Position numbers and translations under genes: made by a program
In this document: piece after piece, positions 24,905 through 32,580 of the stretch
Position numbering within the stretch: position 1 is the stretch's first letter
How the letters are laid out: each line of letters opens with the position of its first letter
The notes under the pieces: generated by a model
The model's database searches: none
Seen by the model: the letters and a program-made list of their open reading frames with translations, nothing else
What the model was told of the DNA's origin: nothing
DNA from: Micavibrio sp.
GTDB taxonomy: Bacteria > Pseudomonadota > Alphaproteobacteria > Micavibrionales > Micavibrionaceae
DNA length: 64,000 bases
Assembly (NCBI GenBank): GCA_030824965.1
Contig: JAPJQV010000001.1
Span: 186,001-250,000 of the forward strand
Direction: 5' to 3'

Positions 24905-24926
24905 AACAATGGTTTGCTATTATTAT
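24898..24926 (+). promoter_or_regulatory. Promoter candidate of sdhB
   Basis: TTCACA at 24898-24903 and TATTAT at 24921-24926 with a 17-bp spacer lie about 25 bp before the sdhB ATG. A separate promoter is needed because sdhB is cut off from sdhCDA by a convergent gene. Confidence 0.5.
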
Positions 24927-24950
24927 CTGGGCATTATTTAAAGGTTTGAA

Positions 24951-25742
24951 ATGGCCAAATTTACACTTCCTCAGAATTCTAAAGTCGTCCCAGGTAAGAA
25001 AGTCGATGCGGCGAATGGCGGCAAACGTCAGAAGACGTTTAAGGTTTATCGCTGGAGTCCTGACGATAATGAAAATCCGCGCATGGACGAATATACGATC
25101 GATCTCGATAAATGCGGACCAATGGTTCTCGATGCGCTTCTCTATATCAAAAACGAGATCGATAGCACATTGACGCTGCGTCGTTCCTGCCGCGAGGGTA
25201 TTTGCGGTTCTTGTTCGATGAACATTGACGGCTCCAATACGCTGGCCTGTTTGAAGCCTATTGACGAAGTGAAATCCGATGTCAAGGTGACGCCTTTACC
25301 GCACATGCCGGTGATCAAAGATCTGGTTCCGGATCTCACGCATGTCATTGCGCAATACAATACGATTGAGCCATGGATGAAAACAGAGTCTCCCGCGCCT
25401 GCGCGTGAGCGCCTGCAAAGTCCGGAAGACGCCGAGCTTTTGAATGGCGCGGATGGTAAGGGACCTGCCGGTTGTATTCTTTGCTTTTGCTGTGCCACAT
25501 CCTGTCCGAGCTATTGGTGGAATGGTGACCGCTTTTTAGGTCCGTCCGTTTTAATCCAGGCTTATCGCTGGCTTGCCGATACACGAGATGAAGCGTCAGG
25601 TGAACGTCTCGATAATCTGGAAGATCCTTTCAGGCTTTATCGTTGCCATACGATCATGAACTGCACGCGGACTTGCCCGAAAGGATTGAATCCTGCGAAA
25701 GCAATTGCCGAAATCAAGAAACTTATCGTGGCTCGTCACTAA
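24951..25742 (+). CDS. sdhB: Succinate dehydrogenase iron-sulfur subunit
   Basis: Electron-transfer subunit of complex II. 263 residues. The 2Fe-2S ligands are in SCREGICGSCSMNIDG and NTLAC. The 4Fe-4S and 3Fe-4S ligands are in CILCFCCATSCPSYWWN and CHTIMNCTRTCPKGLNP. All expected cysteines are present and the length is usual. The gene is separated from sdhA by the convergent prepilin gene (873 bp between sdhA stop and sdhB start), so co-expression with sdhCDA depends on its own promoter at 24898-24926. Confidence 0.96.
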   Translation: MAKFTLPQNSKVVPGKKVDAANGGKRQKTFKVYRWSPDDNENPRMDEYTIDLDKCGPMVLDALLYIKNEIDSTLTLRRSCREGICGSCSMNIDGSNTLACLKPIDEVKSDVKVTPLPHMPVIKDLVPDLTHVIAQYNTIEPWMKTESPAPARERLQSPEDAELLNGADGKGPAGCILCFCCATSCPSYWWNGDRFLGPSVLIQAYRWLADTRDEASGERLDNLEDPFRLYRCHTIMNCTRTCPKGLNPAKAIAEIKKLIVARH

Positions 25743-25764
25743 TCAGAAATAAGGGGAGATAAAA

Positions 25765-26193
25765 ATGGCCAATCATGAACTACTTCAGATAATCGCGCAA
25801 AACTGGCTTTTGCCAATTTTTGTAAGCGGATTGGCGGCCTTCCTTCTGGGCTTATTTTGGTATCATCCTAAGGTGATGGGAAGTAAATGGCTTGAAGCCC
25901 GGGGCTCGAGCGCGGCTCCTTCTTTCGCATCGTCCCAATTCATTGTCACATTGCCGCTTTGGCTGCTGACAGCCGGTTTTTTTGCTTTCATGGTTTGGTC
26001 GTTTAAACTATCCGATCCGATGGAATTTTTCCTTCTCGCTTGTTTGCTCTGGGTGGCTTTCGTTATGCCGCCGCTTGTCATGGCTTCGCTTTATACCGGA
26101 TATCCTTTTAATGCGGTGGCGATAGACGCGGCTTACCAACTGGGTGGTTATTACGCCATCGGCGCGGCGCAATATCTAATCGCTGCGAATTAA
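25765..26193 (+). CDS. DUF1761-family membrane protein
   Basis: 142 residues with four hydrophobic segments. The N-terminus contains the DUF1761-like pattern FVSGLAAFLLGLFWYHPKVMG followed by KWLEARG. Function of the family is unknown. A strong AAGGGGAG site precedes the ATG. It lies 22 bp after sdhB and its TAA is directly followed by the GTG of the MFS gene, so it is probably co-transcribed with sdhB and that transporter. Confidence 0.75.
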   Translation: MANHELLQIIAQNWLLPIFVSGLAAFLLGLFWYHPKVMGSKWLEARGSSAAPSFASSQFIVTLPLWLLTAGFFAFMVWSFKLSDPMEFFLLACLLWVAFVMPPLVMASLYTGYPFNAVAIDAAYQLGGYYAIGAAQYLIAAN

Positions 26194-27456
26194 GTGAATT
26201 TAGCGCAGAATAGAAAATTGGCCTGGTCATGGGCTTTATATGACTGGGCGAATTCTGCCTTTACCACGCTTATACTCACCTTTGTTTTCAGTACTTATTT
26301 CTCGCAGAGCATAGCCAATAATCCGGTTGATGGCGCGTCCTATTGGGGCTATGCCGTATCTCTATCAGGTCTGGTTCTCATATTCGCAGGACCCGTTTGC
26401 GGCGCAATCGCCGATCACACAGGCCGCCTTAAAATATGGATAGGGGCAAGCCAGATGGCTTGCTTATGCGGTACGGCATTGATGATTTTCGGTGTGCCAC
26501 AATCCGAAATTCTTTCAATATTCATTGTCCTGTCAGGACTTATTATTGCCAATATCGGCTTCGAGCTTGGCATCGTTTTTTACAATGCACTTCTGCCAAA
26601 TGTTTCAGAGGCTAATAATTTAGGCCGCATATCGTCTCGCGCATGGGCACTCGGCTATGCGGGAGGGTTGCTGAGTCTCATCTTGATGTTGTTTCTTTTC
26701 ATTGGCCTTGGCAATATTCCGCCGCTCATTGCTCTGCCAAAAGAAGAAGCCTGGCATATAAGGGCTGTTATCCCCTTCGTCATCTTCTGGTTCGCAGTTT
26801 TTTCCGTACCGCTTTTTTTAAATGTGCCGGATAGGCAGAAAACGAAGTTATCAACCGGGCAGGCTTTAGCCCGCGGATGGAATTCGTTGCAATCGGCTTT
26901 TGCAAACTTAAGGCAAGATAAAATCTGGCGCAATTTTCTGATCGGCAGCGCATTTTACCGCGACGGATTGAACACGCTATTTGCCATGGGCGGAATTTAT
27001 GCAGCCCATAATTACGGACTGAAGATATCTGAAGTCATGATGTTTGGCATCGGCATGAACGTTACGGCAGGCCTAGGTGCATTAGCGGCTTCATTTGTCG
27101 AGGATCGCTACGGGTCTTTCCGCGTCGTCCGGGTTAGTCTGATTGGATTGCTCGTCACAGGGATATGTATTTTGCTGTCAGATACAAAAGCGGATTTCTT
27201 CATCAGCGCTTTATCTCTCGGCCTGTTCGTCGGCCCGGTTCAGTCAGCAAGCCGTACCATCGTATCAAGAATGTCGAATGAAAATGTCATCACCGAAAAT
27301 TACGGTCTTTATGCGCTAACGGGCAGGGCTGCGGCTTTCCTCGGGCCGTTTTGCTATGCGCTGGCAACTGACATATTCCAGACGCAAAATGCCGGCATGG
27401 CGACGATATTGATTTTCTGGGTGCTCGGTTTAGTTCTGGTCAGAGGACTGAAATGA
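26194..27456 (+). CDS. MFS transporter, UMF1/Atg22-like
   Basis: 420 residues with about twelve membrane helices. The N-terminus (LAWSWALYDWANSAFTTLILTF, broken by the first helix) is the signature of the UMF1/Atg22-like branch of the major facilitator superfamily. Substrate is unknown. The GTG at 26194 immediately follows the TAA of the DUF1761 gene. The end overlaps the amidase start by 4 bp (ATGA), so transporter and amidase are coupled. A link to peptidoglycan recycling is possible but only inferred from the amidase neighbour. Confidence 0.85.
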   Translation: MNLAQNRKLAWSWALYDWANSAFTTLILTFVFSTYFSQSIANNPVDGASYWGYAVSLSGLVLIFAGPVCGAIADHTGRLKIWIGASQMACLCGTALMIFGVPQSEILSIFIVLSGLIIANIGFELGIVFYNALLPNVSEANNLGRISSRAWALGYAGGLLSLILMLFLFIGLGNIPPLIALPKEEAWHIRAVIPFVIFWFAVFSVPLFLNVPDRQKTKLSTGQALARGWNSLQSAFANLRQDKIWRNFLIGSAFYRDGLNTLFAMGGIYAAHNYGLKISEVMMFGIGMNVTAGLGALAASFVEDRYGSFRVVRVSLIGLLVTGICILLSDTKADFFISALSLGLFVGPVQSASRTIVSRMSNENVITENYGLYALTGRAAAFLGPFCYALATDIFQTQNAGMATILIFWVLGLVLVRGLK

Positions 27457-28154
27457 ATATCATCGAGAAACAATCACCCAATCAAAACGAACGCAAAGAC
27501 GGCATGAAGCCATCGATGCTGATTTTGCATTATACTGGTACGAGAACCGCCGAAGAAGCCAATGCAGTTTATATGACGCCGGATCAGGTGTCGCCACATT
27601 ATATGGTTGATGTCGACGGCACTATCACATCTTATGTTGATGAAGCTATGCGCTCATGGCATGCCGGTAAATCCAGCTGGGATGGAGAAACAGACATTAA
27701 TTCAGCTTCGATTGGCATAGAGATCGTCAATGGCGGCCATGAAAATGGGTTGCCGGATTTTCCCGCAGAGCAAATTGATGCGCTTATTGCGCTGATTAAA
27801 GATATCCGCAGCCGCTGGGATATTGCAGATCATTTAATCCTCGGTCATTCGGATATCGCACCGGGACGAAAGATCGATCCGGGCGAACATTTCCCCTGGC
27901 GGGTTTTGCATGAGGCAGGGATCGGCTTAATGCCGAGGCTTTCGCATAGTTCAGGCGAGATCGATACGCCGGTTGAATTATTCTCGGCTCTTATGCAGTG
28001 GGGCTACGATTACACGGATGATTTCGATTTGATGGTACAAGAATTCCGCCGCCATTACCTGCCGGAGAGTTTCAATCAGCAGGTTAACGAGGAAGTCTTA
28101 TATGCCGCGATCAATTCCCTGATCGAGCAGAAGAATTTGACTTCCCCTCTATAA
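27453..28154 (+). CDS. N-acetylmuramoyl-L-alanine amidase, AmiD/AmpD type
   Basis: Zinc amidase that cleaves the MurNAc-L-Ala bond of peptidoglycan or anhydro-muropeptides. 233 residues. The zinc ligands are in LILHYTGT (first His) and GHSDIAPGRKIDPGEHFPW (second His and Asp/Lys region). VSPHYMVDVDGTI and SIGIEIVNGGHENG are typical Amidase_2 motifs. A 60-residue C-terminal helical domain resembles the peptidoglycan-binding-like part of AmiD. No signal peptide is visible, so a cytoplasmic recycling role is more likely. It is coupled to the MFS gene and is followed by rnpB. Confidence 0.9.
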   Translation: MNIIEKQSPNQNERKDGMKPSMLILHYTGTRTAEEANAVYMTPDQVSPHYMVDVDGTITSYVDEAMRSWHAGKSSWDGETDINSASIGIEIVNGGHENGLPDFPAEQIDALIALIKDIRSRWDIADHLILGHSDIAPGRKIDPGEHFPWRVLHEAGIGLMPRLSHSSGEIDTPVELFSALMQWGYDYTDDFDLMVQEFRRHYLPESFNQQVNEEVLYAAINSLIEQKNLTSPL

Positions 28155-28155
28155 T
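28150..28155 (+). promoter_or_regulatory. -10 element upstream of rnpB
   Basis: A perfect TATAAT lies 15 bp before the first paired base of the RNase P RNA, overlapping the end of the amidase gene. TTGACT is nearby at 28137-28142 but only 7 bp away, too close to serve as its -35. The assignment is tentative. Confidence 0.35.
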
Positions 28156-28170
28156 GGCGTTTATTGCGGC

Positions 28171-28590
28171 GTGCCAGTCGGTCGGACGACCGCGGATGAT
28201 GCAAATCAGACGAGGAAAGTCCGGACTTCACGGAAACACGGTGCCGGGTAACGCCCGGGCGGCGAGCCTTTCGGGGCGATCCGACAGATAGTGCAACAGA
28301 AAGATACCGCCTTCCTTCAATCGAGCTGTATAGGCGAGACTGGGAGGTAAGGGTGAAATGGTGCGGTAAGAGCGCACCGCTCGTCTCGAGAGAGACAGGC
28401 ACGGCAAACCTCACCGGAAGCAAGACCAAATAGGCCTTCGTATGCCCGTTTCCAGCGTGTCACTTGTGACGCGAAGGCGGGTTGGTTGCTCGAGGGGGTG
28501 GGTAACTATCCTCCTAGATGAATGGTCGTCATCCGTTGAGATCTTCAAGATTTCCAGGATACAGAATCCGGCTTACAGATCGGCTGGCAC
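28171..28590 (+). ncRNA. rnpB: RNase P RNA, bacterial type A
   Basis: Catalytic RNA that matures tRNA 5' ends. The outer helix P1 is formed by GTGCCAGTCGGTC at 28171 and GATCGGCTGGCAC ending at 28590. Conserved regions in order are GAGGAAAGTCCGGAC (CR I), ACAGAAAGATACCGCC (CR II), AGGGTGAAATGGTGCGGTAA (CR III), TAGATGAATGGTCGTC (CR V) and CAGAATCCGGCTTACAG before P1 closes. Length of about 420 nt is usual. Location just upstream of mraZ is typical for alphaproteobacteria. A terminator follows at 28623. Confidence 0.96.
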
Positions 28591-28622
28591 AATATTAAAT
28601 CACGCTAATACTTATTTGTTTT

Positions 28623-28668
28623 CAACGAACTAGCTATGGCTCCTAGTTCGTTGTGCCATTTTTGTTTT
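28623..28668 (+). terminator. Terminator of rnpB
   Basis: A perfect 11-bp stem (CAACGAACTAG with CTAGTTCGTTG, 28623-28633 and 28643-28653) with a 9-base loop is followed a few bases later by ATTTTTGTTTT. The position 33 bp after the RNA end fits. Confidence 0.75.
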
Positions 28669-28860
28669 CGATTCTTATTAGTTTGCTCTGCGATTTTTGA
28701 GAGTTTCGCAATAATACGAAAAAAGCAGTGGGGAATAGGTCCCCTCCGGAGCCTAAACCTCGGGGCTGGCCGAAAAACGGCGTGGCTTTTCTGGGTTAAG
28801 CCTAACACATTAATCATGACGCGGTTTTCCCGCATTTTCAATATTATTATCCAATAAATC
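28669..28860. other. Non-coding stretch between rnpB and mraZ
   Basis: About 190 bp with no convincing gene; open frames of 73-78 codons here lack start sites and family signals. The part 28726-28810 is locally GC-richer and has several self-complementary segments, including GCCGAAAAACGGC and GTG/AGG pairing with CCT/CAC at its two ends. It could be a small structured RNA, but no known family was recognised. Confidence 0.3.
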
Positions 28861-28896
28861 TCCCGGTTTTATCCCCAGTTCTATCCCCGATTAAAT
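28861..28896 (+). repeat. Three 12-bp direct repeats upstream of the mraZ boxes
   Basis: TCCCGGTTTTAT, CCCCAGTTCTAT and CCCCGATTAAAT follow one another without gaps (28861, 28873, 28885). The period of 12 and the conserved CCC plus central TT suggest a protein-binding array. It lies 28 bp before the 10-bp-spaced MraZ boxes and differs from them in sequence and period. Confidence 0.4.
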
Positions 28897-28924
28897 AAGA
28901 GAAGTTTGCTATGAGCGTTTGCAG

Positions 28925-28949
28925 CCCATAAAAACCCATGCTATCCCAT
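28925..28949 (+). promoter_or_regulatory. Three MraZ-box repeats in the mraZ leader
   Basis: CCCAT occurs at 28925, 28935 and 28945, exactly 10 bp apart; on the other strand this reads ATGGG three times. MraZ is known to bind TGGG-type direct repeats spaced by about one DNA turn in front of its own operon. The array is 65 bp upstream of the mraZ start and thus fits autoregulation of the dcw cluster. Confidence 0.72.
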
Positions 28950-29013
28950 TAAATGTCACTCTGTTTCTCAGATTCGTGATATCTTTCAAAAAGCTCACCA
29001 AGAAAAGGACGGC

Positions 29014-29472
29014 ATGGCGCTGTTTTTATCTACTTATGTGAATAAAATGGACAAGAAGGGCCGGGTGTCGGTTCCAGCTTCATTTCGTTCAGCTTTAGTA
29101 GGACAAAGTTTTCAGGGAGTGGTGCTGTTTCGGGCAACCGGGCATGATTGCCTAGAAGGTTTCGATTATGCCAGCATGGAAGAATTATCGGAGCGTCTTG
29201 ATCATTTCGATATGTTTTCATCCGCGCAGGATGACCTGGCCACGTCCATTTTTGCCGAAGCGGTTCAATGCCCGTTTGACAGTGAAGGGCGTATTTCGGT
29301 TCCTGTGCATTTATTATCCCATGCCCAAATTGAAGAAGGCGTGACCTTCGTCGGCTTGGGCAAAAAATTTCAAGTATGGTCGTCCGATAAATTTGAAAAA
29401 CGCCGCGAGGCTGCGCGTGCCAATGTCGCCAAAGAAGGCCTGACGCTACCAAGGCCGGGAGTTGCATCATGA
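29014..29472 (+). CDS. mraZ: Transcriptional regulator MraZ
   Basis: AbrB-like DNA-binding protein that forms a ring and regulates the dcw cluster. 152 residues made of two SpoVT/AbrB-type repeats. The first is FLSTYVNKMDKKGRVSVPASF and the second around CPFDSEGRISVPVHL; both carry the DxKGR(V/I)S(V/I)P motif or a close form. An AAGGA site precedes the ATG. It overlaps rsmH by 4 bp. Three CCCAT boxes upstream are its likely operator. Confidence 0.95.
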   Translation: MALFLSTYVNKMDKKGRVSVPASFRSALVGQSFQGVVLFRATGHDCLEGFDYASMEELSERLDHFDMFSSAQDDLATSIFAEAVQCPFDSEGRISVPVHLLSHAQIEEGVTFVGLGKKFQVWSSDKFEKRREAARANVAKEGLTLPRPGVAS

Positions 29473-30410
29473 CAGATGCACCGCATATCCCGGTTATGCT
29501 CAATGAAGTATTGCAAACACTGCAACCAAAGCCGGGCGAGACTTATATTGACGGCACGTTCGGCGCAGGCGGATATTCCCGTGCTATTTTAGACAGCGCG
29601 GATTGTACCGTCATCGGTATCGACCGCGATGAATCTGCGATTGAAATGGCGGCGAGCTGGAAAGAAAAATACGGCGAGCGGTTAAAGATCGTTCATTCGA
29701 ATTTCGCCAATGCCAAGTCATGTTTGCAAAATCTCGGCATCGATAAAGTCGATGCAGTCGTTCTCGATCTCGGCGTATCGTCGATGCAGATCGATCAAGA
29801 GGAGCGCGGCTTTTCTTTCCGCTTCGACGGGCCGCTCGATATGCGCATGGATCGCTCACATGGTGAGACGGCGGCTGATATCGTCAACACCGCCAAAGAA
29901 GAAGATCTGGCAAATATCATCTATCAATATGGTGAGGAAAAAGCATCGCGCCGCGTGGCTTCGGCCATCGTGAAAGCGCGTAGCGAGAAAAAAATCGAAA
30001 CCACTTCGGAGCTTGCCAACATCGTGCGCTCTGTCGTGCATGTATCGCCGAAAGTCAAGATCGATCCGGCCACGCGCACGTTCCAGGCATTGCGGCTGAA
30101 AGTTAATGACGAGCTGGGTGAGGTCGAAACGATTCTTGAATCTACGCTCGATATCTTAAAAGACGGGGGCCGTTTAATAGTCGTAACGTTTCATTCGCTC
30201 GAAGACCGCATCGTTAAGAACTTTCTTGTCAAGCACGGCAAACAGGCCGCTGCTCCTTCCCGTTATCTTCCCGCCTCATCGCATTCGTCGAAGAAGCCTT
30301 CTTTCTCCATCCTGACGAAAAAAGCTCTCCTTCCTTCCGACTCAGAAATTTCCCGAAATCCCCGTTCCCGATCAGCGAAGCTTAGAGCTGCCATCAGGGT
30401 GGCCGCATGA
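29469..30410 (+). CDS. rsmH: 16S rRNA (cytosine1402-N4)-methyltransferase
   Basis: SAM-dependent enzyme (formerly MraW) that methylates C1402 of 16S rRNA. 313 residues. The N-terminus HIPVMLNEVLQTLQPKPGETYIDGTFGAGGYS, read across two strands of the fold, contains the SAM motif DGTFGAGG. VVLDLGVSSMQID and GFSFRFDGPLDMRMD are diagnostic for the family, and VVTFHSLEDRIVK follows. Normal length. It overlaps mraZ and ftsL by 4 bp each, so the first genes of the cluster are translationally coupled. Confidence 0.97.
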   Translation: MTDAPHIPVMLNEVLQTLQPKPGETYIDGTFGAGGYSRAILDSADCTVIGIDRDESAIEMAASWKEKYGERLKIVHSNFANAKSCLQNLGIDKVDAVVLDLGVSSMQIDQEERGFSFRFDGPLDMRMDRSHGETAADIVNTAKEEDLANIIYQYGEEKASRRVASAIVKARSEKKIETTSELANIVRSVVHVSPKVKIDPATRTFQALRLKVNDELGEVETILESTLDILKDGGRLIVVTFHSLEDRIVKNFLVKHGKQAAAPSRYLPASSHSSKKPSFSILTKKALLPSDSEISRNPRSRSAKLRAAIRVAA

Positions 30411-30871
30411 AATATGTAATCCGCCTGACATCTTTGACTGCTTTATTATTGGCGCTGGTGTCCGGCGCGTCATTGTTCTGGGTATCGCAACAGGTCCAGC
30501 AGGTTGAGCGCGAGCAGCGCCAATTGATGCAGGCGAATAGCCAAGAAGAAGAATCCATCCGCGTATTGAAAGCAGAATGGGATTATCTGAACAGGCCTGA
30601 GCGGTTAGAAGAATTATCGACGAAATATTTAAACATGGCGCCGGTATCAGCGGATACGATGATCCAGTCGATCAGCGCAATTCCAGAGCCGGAAGAGCCG
30701 AGCATGTTGCCGCAGGAAGAAAAAGCGGTGCAAGTTTCGACGGCAGCGCCGATGAAGCCGGTGACAAAACCGGCCATAAAGCTTAGTCCGCCGGACATCG
30801 CCTCTGGCAAAGGGAGCCAGGAAAGCGAGTTCCAGAAGGTTCTAAACGATGCGGGGGCGACAGGACAATGA
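30407..30871 (+). CDS. ftsL: Cell division protein FtsL
   Basis: Bitopic divisome protein. 154 residues: short cytoplasmic N-terminus, one membrane helix (LTSLTALLLALVSGASLFW, about 8-26), then a heptad-like periplasmic coiled coil (QQVEREQRQLMQANSQEEES). RVLKAEWDYLNRPERLEEL follows, a pattern seen in alphaproteobacterial FtsL. A Pro/Ala-rich tail ends the protein. The sequence is poorly conserved between species, so the position between rsmH and ftsI carries much of the weight. Overlaps both neighbours by 4 bp. Confidence 0.85.
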   Translation: MKYVIRLTSLTALLLALVSGASLFWVSQQVQQVEREQRQLMQANSQEEESIRVLKAEWDYLNRPERLEELSTKYLNMAPVSADTMIQSISAIPEPEEPSMLPQEEKAVQVSTAAPMKPVTKPAIKLSPPDIASGKGSQESEFQKVLNDAGATGQ

Positions 30872-32580
30872 GCCGCAAATCGCCTTTTGGAAAATTATCT
30901 ATGCGCATTGCAGGAGAGAAATCTTCGTCGCTCGATCAGGCAAGAGGGCGTATCGTCCTGATTGTCGCCTTGTTCATGGGCGTTTATATTCTTATCGCCG
31001 CGCGTCTTTTGGATGCAACGATCATTCAAGGCTATTTCTCCAACCGCGACGAAAGCGAAACGCATGAAACGGCGAAAGAAACAAGCCAAAAGCGGCGCGG
31101 CGATATAGTTGATCGTAATGGCGTTATGCTGGCGGCGTCGCTTAAAACCGCGTCTCTCTATGCCGATCAGAAGCGTATTACCGATCCGGTTACGGCGGCC
31201 AAAGGCTTGAGCGCTATTTTTCCGGATATGCGTTATGGCGATCTGCTCAAAAAAGTGCAGGGCGAAAAACGTTTTGTCTGGATACGCCGTAATCTAACAC
31301 CGAGCGAGCAACGGCGCATATTGGAAATAGGTGAGCCGGGGCTTGCTTTTGAATATGATTACCGCCGCGTTTATCCGCAAGGCAAGATGACATCGCATAT
31401 CGTCGGCTATACAGACACGGACGGTAAAGGTATTGCCGGGATCGAACATAGTTTCAATAAACTTTTAACTGGCAGTTCCGATCCCTTGAAGCTGACGCTG
31501 GATATTCGCTTGCAGCACATAATGAAGCGCGAGTTGCAAAGGGCGATCAACGAATTCACCGCCATCGGCGGTGCAGGTATTATCATGGATGTTAATACGG
31601 GTGAAGTTCTGGCGAGCGTTTCGCTGCCGGATTTCGATCCGCACGAAACCAAAGTCGATATTTCCGACAACAAGCGTTTCAATCGCGCAACGCTTGGCGT
31701 GTATGAGTTGGGTTCGACATTCAAGGTCTTTACGGCGGCGGCGGTTTTGGAAAAAGACCATATCACCATGTCAAAGACTTTCGATGCAACAAGACCGCTT
31801 AAGCGCGGGCGTTTCACGATCACGGATTACCACCCGGAAAAACGCGCGCTGACATTGCCCGAGACTTTCATGGTGTCATCGAATATCGGAACCGCCTTAA
31901 TGGCCGAAGAAGTCGGCACAGCGGGAATGAAGAATATGTACCGCGATCTCGGTTTCATGGAAAAGGCAGATTTCGAGATTGATGAACTGGGTAAGCCTAT
32001 CATCCCGAACCCGTGGCGAGAGATCAATACCCTCACGGCATCATACGGACATGGGATTGCCGTATCGCCGCTCCAGCTCACCAGCGGTGTAAGCTCCATT
32101 GCCAATGGCGGTTTTTTGATCAAACCTACGATCATCAAAAAAGACGACAAGGATATCAAAAAATCCGAAGTCCGTATCATCTCCAAGGAAACATCTTTGA
32201 AAATGCGCCAGTTACTGCGCCTGGTCGTAACCGACGGTACGGCCAGAAAAGCCGATGTCAAAGGCTATATGGTCGGTGGCAAAACAGGAACGTCGGACAA
32301 GAATTTCAACGGGCGCTATGCCAAGGATCGACGCATGTCGTCCTTTATCGGCGTGTTTCCGATTAATGATCCGAAATATGCAGTATTCATTACTGTTGAC
32401 GAGCCTCATGGCAATAAGAGCAGCTATGGATATGCAACTGCGGGTTGGGTTGCGGCACCTGCGGCGGCGCGCGTTATCTCGTCTATCGGCCCTATATTGA
32501 ACATGAAAACCGATATAGATGCGCCGGATCTGGCAGAACCGTTACGTCCCTTCCTTCATGATAAAGTTGCGGAGCATTGA
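30868..32580 (+). CDS. ftsI: Septal peptidoglycan transpeptidase FtsI (PBP3)
   Basis: Class B penicillin-binding protein that cross-links septal peptidoglycan with FtsW. 570 residues. A membrane anchor lies near 28-50, followed by a pedestal domain (RRGDIVDRNGVMLAASL). The transpeptidase motifs are STFK (Ser about 283), SSN (about 337-339) and KTGT (Lys about 472). All catalytic residues are intact and the length is usual. It overlaps ftsL upstream by 4 bp, and its TGA overlaps the ATG of murE. Confidence 0.96.
   Translation: MSRKSPFGKLSMRIAGEKSSSLDQARGRIVLIVALFMGVYILIAARLLDATIIQGYFSNRDESETHETAKETSQKRRGDIVDRNGVMLAASLKTASLYADQKRITDPVTAAKGLSAIFPDMRYGDLLKKVQGEKRFVWIRRNLTPSEQRRILEIGEPGLAFEYDYRRVYPQGKMTSHIVGYTDTDGKGIAGIEHSFNKLLTGSSDPLKLTLDIRLQHIMKRELQRAINEFTAIGGAGIIMDVNTGEVLASVSLPDFDPHETKVDISDNKRFNRATLGVYELGSTFKVFTAAAVLEKDHITMSKTFDATRPLKRGRFTITDYHPEKRALTLPETFMVSSNIGTALMAEEVGTAGMKNMYRDLGFMEKADFEIDELGKPIIPNPWREINTLTASYGHGIAVSPLQLTSGVSSIANGGFLIKPTIIKKDDKDIKKSEVRIISKETSLKMRQLLRLVVTDGTARKADVKGYMVGGKTGTSDKNFNGRYAKDRRMSSFIGVFPINDPKYAVFITVDEPHGNKSSYGYATAGWVAAPAAARVISSIGPILNMKTDIDAPDLAEPLRPFLHDKVAEH

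Noticed and set aside
28605..28857. Two small open frames (73-78 codons) between rnpB and mraZ
   Set aside because: No ribosome-binding sites, overlap with the rnpB terminator and no protein-like pattern.
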